Below are positions 1-8,740 of a stretch of DNA of 64,000 bases, piece after piece. Each line of letters starts with the position of its first letter. Within the stretch, counting starts at the first letter, position 1. A program made the translations under genes and the position numbers. The stretch lies in contig NZ_JANFDA010000001.1 of NCBI RefSeq assembly GCF_040493455.1, forward strand, positions 558,001 through 622,000, written 5' to 3'. The DNA is from Microcosmobacter sp040493455 (lineage in GTDB: Bacteria > Bacteroidota > Bacteroidia > Flavobacteriales > Flavobacteriaceae). The notes under the pieces are model-generated. The model did no database searches. It had not been told where the DNA came from and was given only the letters and a program-made list of their open reading frames with translations.

Positions 1-979
1 CAAGAAAGATGTCGATAGGCCACTCATAGCTATTCTTACGCTCAATACAATAGCACATACTGTTGGTGCTATTTTAGTTGGTGTACAAGCAAAAGTTGCT
101 TATGCCGAAATGTACGGAACGCAAACTAGAAGTGTTTTAGGAATCGAAATTACCGAAGACCTTATGGTGGGAATTGTATCTTCAATAATGACGATTTTAA
201 TTTTAGTTGCTTCCGAAATTATACCAAAAACAATCGGTGCAACCTACTGGAAGAAACTAACGAACTTTACTACAAAAGCACTCAATGTTTTAATCTTTCC
301 GTTGAAATGGACAGGCATTTTATGGCTGTTGCAACTTACGACAAAACTGATTGGAGGCAAAGGACATCATGGTAGTGTGTTAAGTCGCGAAGATTTTCAT
401 GCCATGGCAGATATCGCACAAGAAGAAGGTGTTTTTGAAGAGAATGAAAGCACAGTGATTAAAAACCTGTTATCCTTCAAAAAAGTTTTGGTAAAGGATA
501 TTATGACACCAAGAACAGTGATGAAGGTAGAAGATGCTAACACATCGATTGCAGCCTTCTTTAAGGAAAACACCAATCTTAGATTTTCAAGGATTCCAGT
601 TTACAGAGATACGCTCGATAACATTATTGGCTTGGTTCTAAAAGACGATGTGTTTAAAGAAATGGCGTTTGACAATGGCGAAAAAAAGTTAGATGAAATA
701 AAACGCGATATTCTCGTTACTAATAGAGATACACCCATCCCAACGCTTTTTGAAGAATTGGTTAAAAACAGAAATCATATTGCCTTAGTTGTGGATGAGT
801 ATGGATCTGTAAGTGGTTTGGTAACTATGGAAGACGTCATAGAAACACTGCTTGGATTCGAAATTATGGACGAGAGTGATAATGTTGCTGACCTACAGAT
901 GTACGCTAGAAAAAGTTGGGAAACCAGAGCTAAACGTCTTGGTCTCATTGAAGAACAAAATCCTGAATCTAACGAATAA
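1..979 (+). CDS. CNNM/CBS-domain membrane protein (CorC/HlyC-like), 5' partial
   Basis: The reading frame is open from base 2, so the gene begins before the window; the internal ATG at 110 is not the start. About 325 codons are visible. The first part has hydrophobic segments typical of the CNNM (DUF21) domain, including residues around SEIIPKTIGATYW. A CBS pair follows: one copy around DIMTPRTVMKVED and one around LVVDEYGSVSGLVTMEDV. The family is linked to Mg/Co ion transport or tolerance, and some flavobacterial members are called gliding-associated (GldE), but this copy cannot be assigned that precisely. The C-terminal CorC_HlyC domain of the longer family members is absent; the protein ends soon after the second CBS motif. 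The stop codon directly abuts the ATG of the next gene, so the two are probably co-transcribed and translationally coupled. Confidence 0.9.
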   Translation, partial: KKDVDRPLIAILTLNTIAHTVGAILVGVQAKVAYAEMYGTQTRSVLGIEITEDLMVGIVSSIMTILILVASEIIPKTIGATYWKKLTNFTTKALNVLIFPLKWTGILWLLQLTTKLIGGKGHHGSVLSREDFHAMADIAQEEGVFEENESTVIKNLLSFKKVLVKDIMTPRTVMKVEDANTSIAAFFKENTNLRFSRIPVYRDTLDNIIGLVLKDDVFKEMAFDNGEKKLDEIKRDILVTNRDTPIPTLFEELVKNRNHIALVVDEYGSVSGLVTMEDVIETLLGFEIMDESDNVADLQMYARKSWETRAKRLGLIEEQNPESNE

Positions 980-1453
980 ATGCAAAGTTGCTACATACAT
1001 ACACCTATCGGAGTAGCCTATATTGAAGGAAACGAAGATGGGATTAGTTCTGTGTCTGTTCACGATGAGGTAGAGTCGCTTTCAGATACAATACCTGAAA
1101 ACCTTCAAGAATGTGCTGTACAGCTTAATGAATATTTTGAAGGAACACGTAAAGAATTCAACCTGAAACTCAATCCAAAAGGCACTGATTTTCAAAAGCG
1201 TGTTTGGGATCAACTACTCAAAGTACCTTACGGTAAAAGTAAGTCTTACTTAGACCTTTCAAAAGAGTTAGGAGATGTAAAAGCAATTAGAGCCATTGCT
1301 AGTGCCAATGGTAAAAACCCATTGTGGATTATTGTACCATGCCATAGAATTATTGGTAGTGATGGCAGTCTTACGGGTTATGCAGGAGGCTTGCACAGAA
1401 AGCAATGGCTTCTAGAGCACGAAAGCCCTGCGAAGCAACAAAAGCTCTTTTAG
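980..1453 (+). CDS. ogt: Methylated-DNA--[protein]-cysteine S-methyltransferase
   Basis: This 157-residue protein is a suicide repair enzyme that removes alkyl groups from O6-alkylguanine in DNA and transfers them to its own cysteine. The active-site signature IIVPCHRIIG is intact, with the acceptor Cys at residue 121. The DNA-binding helix with the arginine finger (RAIASANGKNP, Arg104) precedes it. The N-terminal ribonuclease-like domain is short, as in Ogt-type proteins; there is no Ada sensor domain, so it is a stand-alone repair enzyme. The ATG follows the upstream stop with no intervening base, supporting this start. The assignment to the MGMT family is firm; ogt is used in the generic sense. 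Confidence 0.95.
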   Translation: MQSCYIHTPIGVAYIEGNEDGISSVSVHDEVESLSDTIPENLQECAVQLNEYFEGTRKEFNLKLNPKGTDFQKRVWDQLLKVPYGKSKSYLDLSKELGDVKAIRAIASANGKNPLWIIVPCHRIIGSDGSLTGYAGGLHRKQWLLEHESPAKQQKLF

Positions 1454-1512
1454 AGTTAAAGCACTTTACAGTGTAATTTTATTATATTTAGAATTCAATC
1501 CTAGATAATATT

Positions 1513-2664
1513 ATGAAGTACATTAAGAAATTTGTGAAATGGCTATTAATCGTATTAGTGCTGTTAGTTGGGTTATTGTATATAACAGATACAGATTACC
1601 TCATAAAAGCAGTTAGAACTATTTATATGAAAGGGCATACTACGGCCTACTTGGAAGATTATAAAGAGTTTGATAACAATACTATTGGTAATGGCACTGC
1701 ACAACCATGGCCAAACCACAAAGATTATAATACTGTTACCGAAACAGAAGGGTTAAATCAAGCAAATGAAGAATATGGTACAGTAGCTTATGTAATTATT
1801 AAAAATGATAGTGTCTGGTTCGAAAAATACTACGATGGTTTTGGAAAAACCTCTAAAAGTAATTCCTTTTCTATGGCAAAGAGCTATGTATCTGCTATGC
1901 TAGGTAAGGCAATCATGGAAGGAAAGATAGAAGGACTAGATCAACCTGTGAGCGATTTTTATCCTGAATTTAGTGAAGGCAATGCTGCAAAACTAACAGT
2001 TGGAGACCTATCATCTATGGCTTCGGGATCGGATTGGGACGAGGCTTATTACTCCCCATTTTCTGTGACTACAAGAGCCTACTTCGATGATAATTTGGAA
2101 AAAGTAATGCTCAATAGAGAGATTATTGAAGAACCTGGTCAACGCTTCAAATACTTAAGTGGAGACACACAATTATTGGGATTGATTCTCCAAAAAGCTA
2201 CTGGAAAGTCTTTATCCGAGTACTTAACAGAAAGCTATTGGAAGCCTTTAGGCTGCGAAAGCGATGCGTTTTGGCAAGTTGATAGCGAAGGAGAAGGACA
2301 CGAGAAAGCCTATTGTTGTATAGCTAGTAATGCATTAGATTTTGCAAGACTTGGAAAGCTATACAAAGACCATGGAAAATGGAACGGCAAACAATTATTA
2401 GACTCTACGTTTGTAGCAAAATCTATAACACCACGTTTTTCTGATAGCCCACAATATGGTTATGGGTTTTGGCTAAAAGAAGACGGAGACAAATCATTCT
2501 TTATGATGCGCGGACATCTTGGACAATATGTCGTAGTGGAACCAAACGATAATGTTATTATTATTAGACTAGGGCATCAAAAAAGTCCAGACGCTACAGT
2601 TGGGATGTTTTCTGAAGACCTTGGAATTTATATCGATGAAGCCTATAAACTATTAGGCCAATGA
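1513..2664 (+). CDS. Membrane-anchored serine hydrolase, beta-lactamase (class C) family
   Basis: A 383-residue protein with a single N-terminal membrane helix (about residues 8-24), probably an uncleaved anchor, followed by a periplasmic serine beta-lactamase/penicillin-binding-protein-like domain. The SxxK catalytic motif is SMAK (Ser120, Lys123). The second motif is a Tyr-based YLS at about 214-216, and a C-terminal HLG (in RGHLGQ) stands in for the KTG box. This combination is typical of beta-lactamase-family esterases and peptidases (Pfam Beta-lactamase), whose substrates are rarely known; a resistance role should not be assumed. It overlaps the next gene by 4 bp (ATGA), suggesting coupled translation. 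Confidence 0.88.
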   Translation: MKYIKKFVKWLLIVLVLLVGLLYITDTDYLIKAVRTIYMKGHTTAYLEDYKEFDNNTIGNGTAQPWPNHKDYNTVTETEGLNQANEEYGTVAYVIIKNDSVWFEKYYDGFGKTSKSNSFSMAKSYVSAMLGKAIMEGKIEGLDQPVSDFYPEFSEGNAAKLTVGDLSSMASGSDWDEAYYSPFSVTTRAYFDDNLEKVMLNREIIEEPGQRFKYLSGDTQLLGLILQKATGKSLSEYLTESYWKPLGCESDAFWQVDSEGEGHEKAYCCIASNALDFARLGKLYKDHGKWNGKQLLDSTFVAKSITPRFSDSPQYGYGFWLKEDGDKSFFMMRGHLGQYVVVEPNDNVIIIRLGHQKSPDATVGMFSEDLGIYIDEAYKLLGQ

Positions 2665-3377
2665 TTTCAAGATTAAACCTCGAAGACATTTTATTTTTAG
2701 ATATTGAAACCGTCCCAGAAACAGAAAGCTTTAATGATTTAGATGAAGTAAAACAAGAGTTGTGGGACAGCAAATCTAAGTATCAAAGACGAGACGAATT
2801 TACTGCTGAAGAATTCTACAACAGAGCAGGGATTTGGGCTGAGTTTGGTAAAATTATCTGTATTTCGGTTGGATATTTTTCGAATGCTACAAGTGATCCA
2901 AGACAATTTAGAGTGACCTCTTTTTTTGGAGATGAAGTGAAAATACTGAACGATTTCAAGAATCTCTTAATCTCTCATTTTAGCCAAGCAAAACACTTAC
3001 TGTGTGCCCATAATGGTAAAGAGTTTGACTTTCCGTATATCGCAAGGCGAATGATTATTCATGGAATAGAGTTGCCGTATAAACTCAATCTTTTTGGAAA
3101 AAAACCATGGGAAGTACCACATATAGATACACTTGAACTCTGGAAGTTTGGAGACTATAAGCACTATACCTCTTTAAAGTTAATGACCAATGTACTTGGC
3201 ATTCCATCTCCAAAAGATGATATTGATGGAAGTCAGGTCTATGAAGTATACTACAAGGATAAAGACATTGACAGAATCATTACCTATTGTGAAAAAGACA
3301 CCATCGCAATCGCTCAAATTTTATTACGATTGCGAGGTGATAACTTATTAGAGGATAATGAAATCCTTCACGTATAG
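2661..3377 (+). CDS. Predicted 3'-5' exonuclease related to PolB exonuclease domain
   Basis: A 238-residue stand-alone DEDD exonuclease. The first acidic motif is LFLDIETVPE (Asp14, Glu16). The second is CAHNGKEFDFPYIARRM, where the HNGxxFD arrangement supplies the metal-binding Asp. The third is YCEKDTIAI near the C terminus. No polymerase domain is present. This matches the small proteins related to the family-B polymerase proofreading domain, common in Bacteroidota and assumed to act in DNA repair. The 4-bp overlap with the serine hydrolase gene and its place downstream of the methyltransferase suggest one transcription unit with at least one other repair gene. It converges with the giant minus-strand gene 5 bp away. 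Confidence 0.88.
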   Translation: MISRLNLEDILFLDIETVPETESFNDLDEVKQELWDSKSKYQRRDEFTAEEFYNRAGIWAEFGKIICISVGYFSNATSDPRQFRVTSFFGDEVKILNDFKNLLISHFSQAKHLLCAHNGKEFDFPYIARRMIIHGIELPYKLNLFGKKPWEVPHIDTLELWKFGDYKHYTSLKLMTNVLGIPSPKDDIDGSQVYEVYYKDKDIDRIITYCEKDTIAIAQILLRLRGDNLLEDNEILHV

Positions 3378-3382
3378 AAATT

Positions 3383-6300
3383 CTATCTTATGATTACTTT
3401 CTGAACCTTACTCTGTCTATTATTTTCTAACGATACAAAGTAAACTCCAGTAGTAAAGGAAGCCATATCAATAGTATGCAAGGTTTCATTACTAGCTAAT
3501 TCTAGAGACTTAATCAATTTACCTTGAACGTCGTAAATCGATAATTGAGAATCTTCCAATAACTGACCTTTTACATAAAGTGCTTTATGTTGATCTATGG
3601 TATAGATATCTATGGCGTTAGCTTCATTAGAATTTACACTCAGCGTATCTTCTGAGAAACGTAAGAAGAAACGTCCAATAGTATTTAAATCTTCATTTGC
3701 AGTCATAGTAAATTCACCATTATTTAATAAGGTAAATGTATTATTGAGTGTGTCTTCTAAATAGACTTCGATATTCGACGGTAAAGTAGTCTCAGAAATA
3801 CTTAAAGTGAATTGCTGCCCTTGAGGAATATGAATTCCCAGAGGAATAACTGCATCAGATAATGCATCAAATCCCAAGGATTGTACAGCCATATCGATAC
3901 CATTATTATCTTCAAGTAAGTGAGAATACAATGCAAAGTTTGAAGGTGCTACATTGCCATAAATGCTTGCATCATAGTTAGGATCTAAACCATTAGTAGC
4001 ATTATTGGTAAAGTAGAAATTAGTCTTGAAGTCTTCTTGAGAAGAGTTTTCCAACAATAACCCAAGATGAACAATGTCATTGCTATTTCCGCTTCTTCCA
4101 AGAATAAAATCATCTGAATTTCCATTAGAACGCATTGCTGAAGTAAAACTGATAGTACCTGTACTATTCCCTGAACTCACAAAGAATCCTTGTCCAGGTG
4201 CGATTCTTGCATTAGGATTTGCATCCGAATAGGCTTGATTCCACACTGTCCAACCATTGGAAGCATCACCATCATAACCATAAACTCCACCACTCATTGA
4301 ATCGAATTGAGCATTATTAGCTGCTAGAAAATCAGACAATAGGATATAGGAAGGGTAAGGGTTTCCTACTAAATTCCATATAGAGTACGATGGGCCACTA
4401 TTTACAATGGAGACACTCATATTTCTTGTCTCAACTAATCCTGTAAATGTAAACGTACTAGCATTGGTTGAGGCCGCTCTGTAACCAGTACCAGCATACA
4501 TAGGTGCTGTTTCAGTATTGGAATATAACAGATAGGTAGCTGTAGGCTTATCAAATGGTCCAAACAGGAATAATGTATTGCCTGGATTGCTTAATATATT
4601 AGAGTTAGCGGCTCTAAAATCTGTAAACGATTCTCCAAAAACAGGAGGCGCTATTAAGTCATTTCCAGCTGAAGCAGAAGTAGTATTTACATATCGTCTA
4701 TACTCTACATTTCCAACGACTGGGTTGCTTGCGATTAAGCTAGAAAACTCATCAGAATCAGATTCTAAGACAACATTATCATTTGTTATTAGATTCCCAT
4801 TAACAGTTAAGGATTGTGCTTTTTCAATAACCATAGAGGCTCCACTATTTACTCTAATATCATTTATTTCTATATCACCTGTAAGACTATATGTGCCATC
4901 TAGAACTATAGCGTTATCTGCTCCTGTTGAAGAAGAAGGCGCATATGGTGACCAAGCGCTACTTGAGTAAATGAGATCACTACTACCAACGATTCTGACT
5001 GTATAATCTTCTACCTCTCCGTAGGTGAAACTTTCGCAAGGATCAGGAATATCATTAAATTTCATAGAGACTCTCATTCTTGTATCAACTTCCATAGCAC
5101 CAGCAGGGATTGTAAAGTCCCCAGAAACAGGTGTGGTTTGTGTTGGCGATTGCGTGAATACTTGCTCTCCAGCATCTTCAAAATCACCATCATTATTATA
5201 ATCGATCCAAACTGAATAGGCTTCATTAAAAGCTGAACCAGTCCAGGTTGGTGTTATCGTTACCGTGTATAAACTTCCTTTTCTTAGAGAAGTCGATATG
5301 TTTGTAAAGTCTGAATAAAACTGAGCACCAGAAGAATTGTCTATAGTATTCAATTGTACTCTGCTAATATATTCATCACTAACATCGCTACTTTGAGAAC
5401 CACAATAGGTTAAACTAGTAGGCAAGGTTAGAATAGCAACTTCATTACTATCTTCAGATTCATTATTGGCAGCATCTTTTGCTCTTAACTTAAAAACATA
5501 AATGGTGTTTGGTGTTAAACCTGTCACCTGATGTGTAATTGTAGACACATTAGTGATAATACCTCCGTCTTGGTAAACATCATAAGTTACAACACCTTGA
5601 TTATCCGTAGAAGCTTCCCAAGAGAGGTCTACAGTTGTTGAGGTAACATTAGAAGCCATAAGGTTTAAAGGCGTCGTTGGATCCTCAGTATCTGGAGCCA
5701 ATGTTGTAATATTCTCAGTGTTACTTTGAGGCGAACTATTACCAGCCGCATCTTTGGCAATAATATAAAAATCGTAATTGGTTGAAGGCGTTAATCCCGT
5801 AACCGTATGTGTTGTAGTAGAAACCGAAGTAATTAATCCGCCATCCTGATACACTTCATATTCTGTAACACCAACATTATCTGTTGAAGCATCCCAACTC
5901 AAATCTACTGATGTTGAAGTAATATTCGATGACACTAAATTAGCTGGTGCAGTAGGGTCTTCTGTATCTGGTGCTGCTGTTTCTGTAAAACTAGCTGTAA
6001 ATACACCTCGACCATAAGTTGAAGCGATAACTATATTGTTGGTATCATCTCCGCTTATATCCCAATAATCAAAAGATGTAACACTAACATCGCTCATACC
6101 ATTGTAAGCCTGAGTCCATGATGGGTTCGCAACATCAAAGTCGGAAGTTTGCCAAACACCCAATTGTGTTGCAACAATAGCTTCATTTGGCTCTAATGGA
6201 TTCTGAAGAAAATCTCTTACAGGTAAATTTGGAAGGTCTCCCTCTTTACTTACCCAGCTTGTACCTCCATTTGATGAATACCAAATACTAGTAACACCAT

Positions 6301-8536
6301 AATTGTGAATGGTAACAATTAAATCTTGAGACGTTTCTCCAAAACGAACCGAAGACACAGAACCAACAAAAGGCGTCGTTATGGTTTGCCAAGTGGCTGA
6401 AGAATTTGTCACACTGGTTAACCTTAATAATCCGCCATCAGACATACCGACATACCAAGTATTGGCAGCGAACGGAGATGCCCTGAAGGCTGTAGGCTTT
6501 CCAGTTAATGCAGCATTCGTAAACGAACCATTGCTATTGGCAGCAACATTAATACTACGAATAGAATAACTAGTACCAACTGAATTGTTTGTTAGAAGAC
6601 GATTAGCATCACTATCATAGCCCATTTGGTTAACAAAATCTCCTGTGGTTTGATCACTCAAAAGGGTCGTTGCACCACCTTGTCTTCTACCTAAACCATT
6701 CCAAGGTAAGTTGAACCTGTAGATGACATTATTTACAAAAGTTGCTATAGCATATTGCCCGTCTTTATCAATAAACGTATAGAAACCATCACCATCACTA
6801 AGCTCCTCGGAAGGATTTATACCAGGTGAAGTATTTCCATCTCTAAACGCCTGAGTACCGTTGTCCTGAGAACCAGCAGAAAATATACCATTTGTGTCAC
6901 CAACTCCATCTGGTCCAATACCAGCTTTTACAAATTGGGTAACATTATATTCAGTATTTCTCGCTCCCAAAACATCGGAGGTTTGTGCTGTTGATAAACT
7001 AGAGGCATAATACACACCACCATCATTACCAATAACCGCTTGATTAGAGTTTCCTGGTCTAAAAGTCAATGCATGTTGATCCGCATGCATTAATGAGCAG
7101 TTAAGTGCTGCCAGATTGTTGTTGTTAGACCATTTCGAAATCTGAGCCCAAGAACTACCTCCATTTGTAGACCTAAATAAATCAATACCACCAACGTAAA
7201 CAATATCATCATTGGTTGGATCTGCTTCAATGACTAAATCGTAAAAAGCTTGACCACGACAAAAGTCATTGGCAGGAATCCCTGTATCTACATCATTAGG
7301 TAAACTCAATGATGAGGTACTTCCAAAAGCATTTGTAGTTTCATAAATATGAACAGGCGAACTAACACCTTGCGTTAAAGCATATATTTTATTAGCGTTT
7401 GTTGCAGAACATTCTAATTCAACTCTATTAGAATCTGTGAGAGGAGAAGCAGCAGCTTCTGTCCATGTACTACCATTAGTAGAGCTATAAACTCTACCAC
7501 CACTTCCACCAATTCCTGGCGTAGCAATGGTTCCCATCCATAGTGTATTATTGGCACTAATTTCAAAGTCATTAGGAATATAATAATAGTTACTTCCACT
7601 AAATGAAAAACGCATATTAACAGATTCGATTCGACTCCAGTTTGTGCCTCCATCTGTAGAACGATACAATCCTGCGGATTGAAGTCCTAACCAGTTGGTT
7701 GGATTAGCTGCCTGATCATAAAGGTGCGCTCCAACAGCAACAAATAGCTCGGTTGAACTACCATTATCCCATGCAATGATATCATTTACGTAGTAAATTC
7801 CAGATAAGAATAGGTTAGAAGCGTTAAAGTTAAAAGTGCCAGCGCCAGCAGGAGGAATATTAACTGCTGTCCAGGTCGTTCCACCATCAGTGGTAACATA
7901 TACACCATTTCCGACAACATCACCAGCTGTGTATTGCTCTCCAGTTCCTATGTACCAAGTATTAGAATTTCTTGGGTCAACAGTTATAGATGTAACCGAA
8001 AGATTTCCAGGAACATTAGTTACTCTAGTCCATGATGAAGCAGGATTAGAAATATCTGTATTTCGCCATAAACCACCACTTACACCACCAGCATAAACAG
8101 TATTATTTGTTCCGTCATTCGGATCGAACATAACAACGCGAGTTCTACCCCCAACATTATTTGGTCCACGTTCTTCCCAAGCATTCATGGCATCACCCGG
8201 ATTTCTTTGAGATTCCCTTTGTTGTATTAATTGTTCTCTAAGAAGTGTAAGCTCACCATCATCCAATTTTCCTGTTGAAGGGTTTATACTAAGCTCCCAC
8301 ATCTGTTCGAAATAACGGTTTGGCGGCAACCCATTGAGTTTACGCTTTTTCTTATCCCATGTGAGCGTTTCTTTAAACGGGCTATTTTCCAAGAAGCTTT
8401 TATGCTTTTCTCTTAGTTCTTCAATCGAAACTTGATTGGTATCTGTTGAAGTTTCTTCTGTTTTAGTTTGAAAAATTGTGATAGTAAGTGCAAGCACAAA
8501 ACATACAACGAAGAGTTGAGGTATTTTTTTGATCAT
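3383..8536 (-). CDS. Secreted Asp-box propeller protein with Fn3, GEVED and T9SS sorting domains
   Basis: A 1717-residue secreted protein. A signal peptide (about residues 1-24) is followed by a large beta-propeller region (about 110-850) with repeated Asp-box/BNR motifs such as STDGGTNWSR, TTDGGTTWTA and STNGGSSWAQ, as in sortilin/VPS10 and sialidase-like propellers. Two fibronectin type III domains follow (about 855-945 and 947-1040), then a GEVED domain ending at GEVEDYTV (about 1043-1180), a long beta-rich module containing GNPYPSYIL, and a type A T9SS sorting domain (last ~85 residues, ending KVIIR). No catalytic motif is evident, so the propeller may bind glycans or proteins; glycosidase activity is not supported. 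Its C-terminal 650 residues are a paralogue of those of the M14 carboxypeptidase at 13920-18254. Confidence 0.87.
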   Translation of the reverse strand: MIKKIPQLFVVCFVLALTITIFQTKTEETSTDTNQVSIEELREKHKSFLENSPFKETLTWDKKKRKLNGLPPNRYFEQMWELSINPSTGKLDDGELTLLREQLIQQRESQRNPGDAMNAWEERGPNNVGGRTRVVMFDPNDGTNNTVYAGGVSGGLWRNTDISNPASSWTRVTNVPGNLSVTSITVDPRNSNTWYIGTGEQYTAGDVVGNGVYVTTDGGTTWTAVNIPPAGAGTFNFNASNLFLSGIYYVNDIIAWDNGSSTELFVAVGAHLYDQAANPTNWLGLQSAGLYRSTDGGTNWSRIESVNMRFSFSGSNYYYIPNDFEISANNTLWMGTIATPGIGGSGGRVYSSTNGSTWTEAAASPLTDSNRVELECSATNANKIYALTQGVSSPVHIYETTNAFGSTSSLSLPNDVDTGIPANDFCRGQAFYDLVIEADPTNDDIVYVGGIDLFRSTNGGSSWAQISKWSNNNNLAALNCSLMHADQHALTFRPGNSNQAVIGNDGGVYYASSLSTAQTSDVLGARNTEYNVTQFVKAGIGPDGVGDTNGIFSAGSQDNGTQAFRDGNTSPGINPSEELSDGDGFYTFIDKDGQYAIATFVNNVIYRFNLPWNGLGRRQGGATTLLSDQTTGDFVNQMGYDSDANRLLTNNSVGTSYSIRSINVAANSNGSFTNAALTGKPTAFRASPFAANTWYVGMSDGGLLRLTSVTNSSATWQTITTPFVGSVSSVRFGETSQDLIVTIHNYGVTSIWYSSNGGTSWVSKEGDLPNLPVRDFLQNPLEPNEAIVATQLGVWQTSDFDVANPSWTQAYNGMSDVSVTSFDYWDISGDDTNNIVIASTYGRGVFTASFTETAAPDTEDPTAPANLVSSNITSTSVDLSWDASTDNVGVTEYEVYQDGGLITSVSTTTHTVTGLTPSTNYDFYIIAKDAAGNSSPQSNTENITTLAPDTEDPTTPLNLMASNVTSTTVDLSWEASTDNQGVVTYDVYQDGGIITNVSTITHQVTGLTPNTIYVFKLRAKDAANNESEDSNEVAILTLPTSLTYCGSQSSDVSDEYISRVQLNTIDNSSGAQFYSDFTNISTSLRKGSLYTVTITPTWTGSAFNEAYSVWIDYNNDGDFEDAGEQVFTQSPTQTTPVSGDFTIPAGAMEVDTRMRVSMKFNDIPDPCESFTYGEVEDYTVRIVGSSDLIYSSSAWSPYAPSSSTGADNAIVLDGTYSLTGDIEINDIRVNSGASMVIEKAQSLTVNGNLITNDNVVLESDSDEFSSLIASNPVVGNVEYRRYVNTTSASAGNDLIAPPVFGESFTDFRAANSNILSNPGNTLFLFGPFDKPTATYLLYSNTETAPMYAGTGYRAASTNASTFTFTGLVETRNMSVSIVNSGPSYSIWNLVGNPYPSYILLSDFLAANNAQFDSMSGGVYGYDGDASNGWTVWNQAYSDANPNARIAPGQGFFVSSGNSTGTISFTSAMRSNGNSDDFILGRSGNSNDIVHLGLLLENSSQEDFKTNFYFTNNATNGLDPNYDASIYGNVAPSNFALYSHLLEDNNGIDMAVQSLGFDALSDAVIPLGIHIPQGQQFTLSISETTLPSNIEVYLEDTLNNTFTLLNNGEFTMTANEDLNTIGRFFLRFSEDTLSVNSNEANAIDIYTIDQHKALYVKGQLLEDSQLSIYDVQGKLIKSLELASNETLHTIDMASFTTGVYFVSLENNRQSKVQKVIIR

Positions 8537-8690
8537 AGGTTAAAATTTATGGCCTAAGGCAAAAACTTATAGTGAGTTAAAAAAAGTTTTATTGTTAGCG
8601 ATACATCGCAAAATAATGACTTTTATCGAGAAATTATGAAAATTTTAAGAAATATAGACAAGATGCACCATAAGTAAGAATTACCATACA

Positions 8691-8716
8691 AAAACCCGGG
8701 TTATTTGCCCGGGTTT
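8691..8716 (-). terminator. Intrinsic terminator after the reprolysin-like protease gene
   Basis: An inverted repeat AAACCCGGG / CCCGGGTTT with a short loop. Read on the minus strand it is followed by a run of T. It lies 25 bp past the stop of the gene ending at 8741. Confidence 0.85.
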
Positions 8717-8740
8717 CAGTTAATTAAATAGTATAGTTAA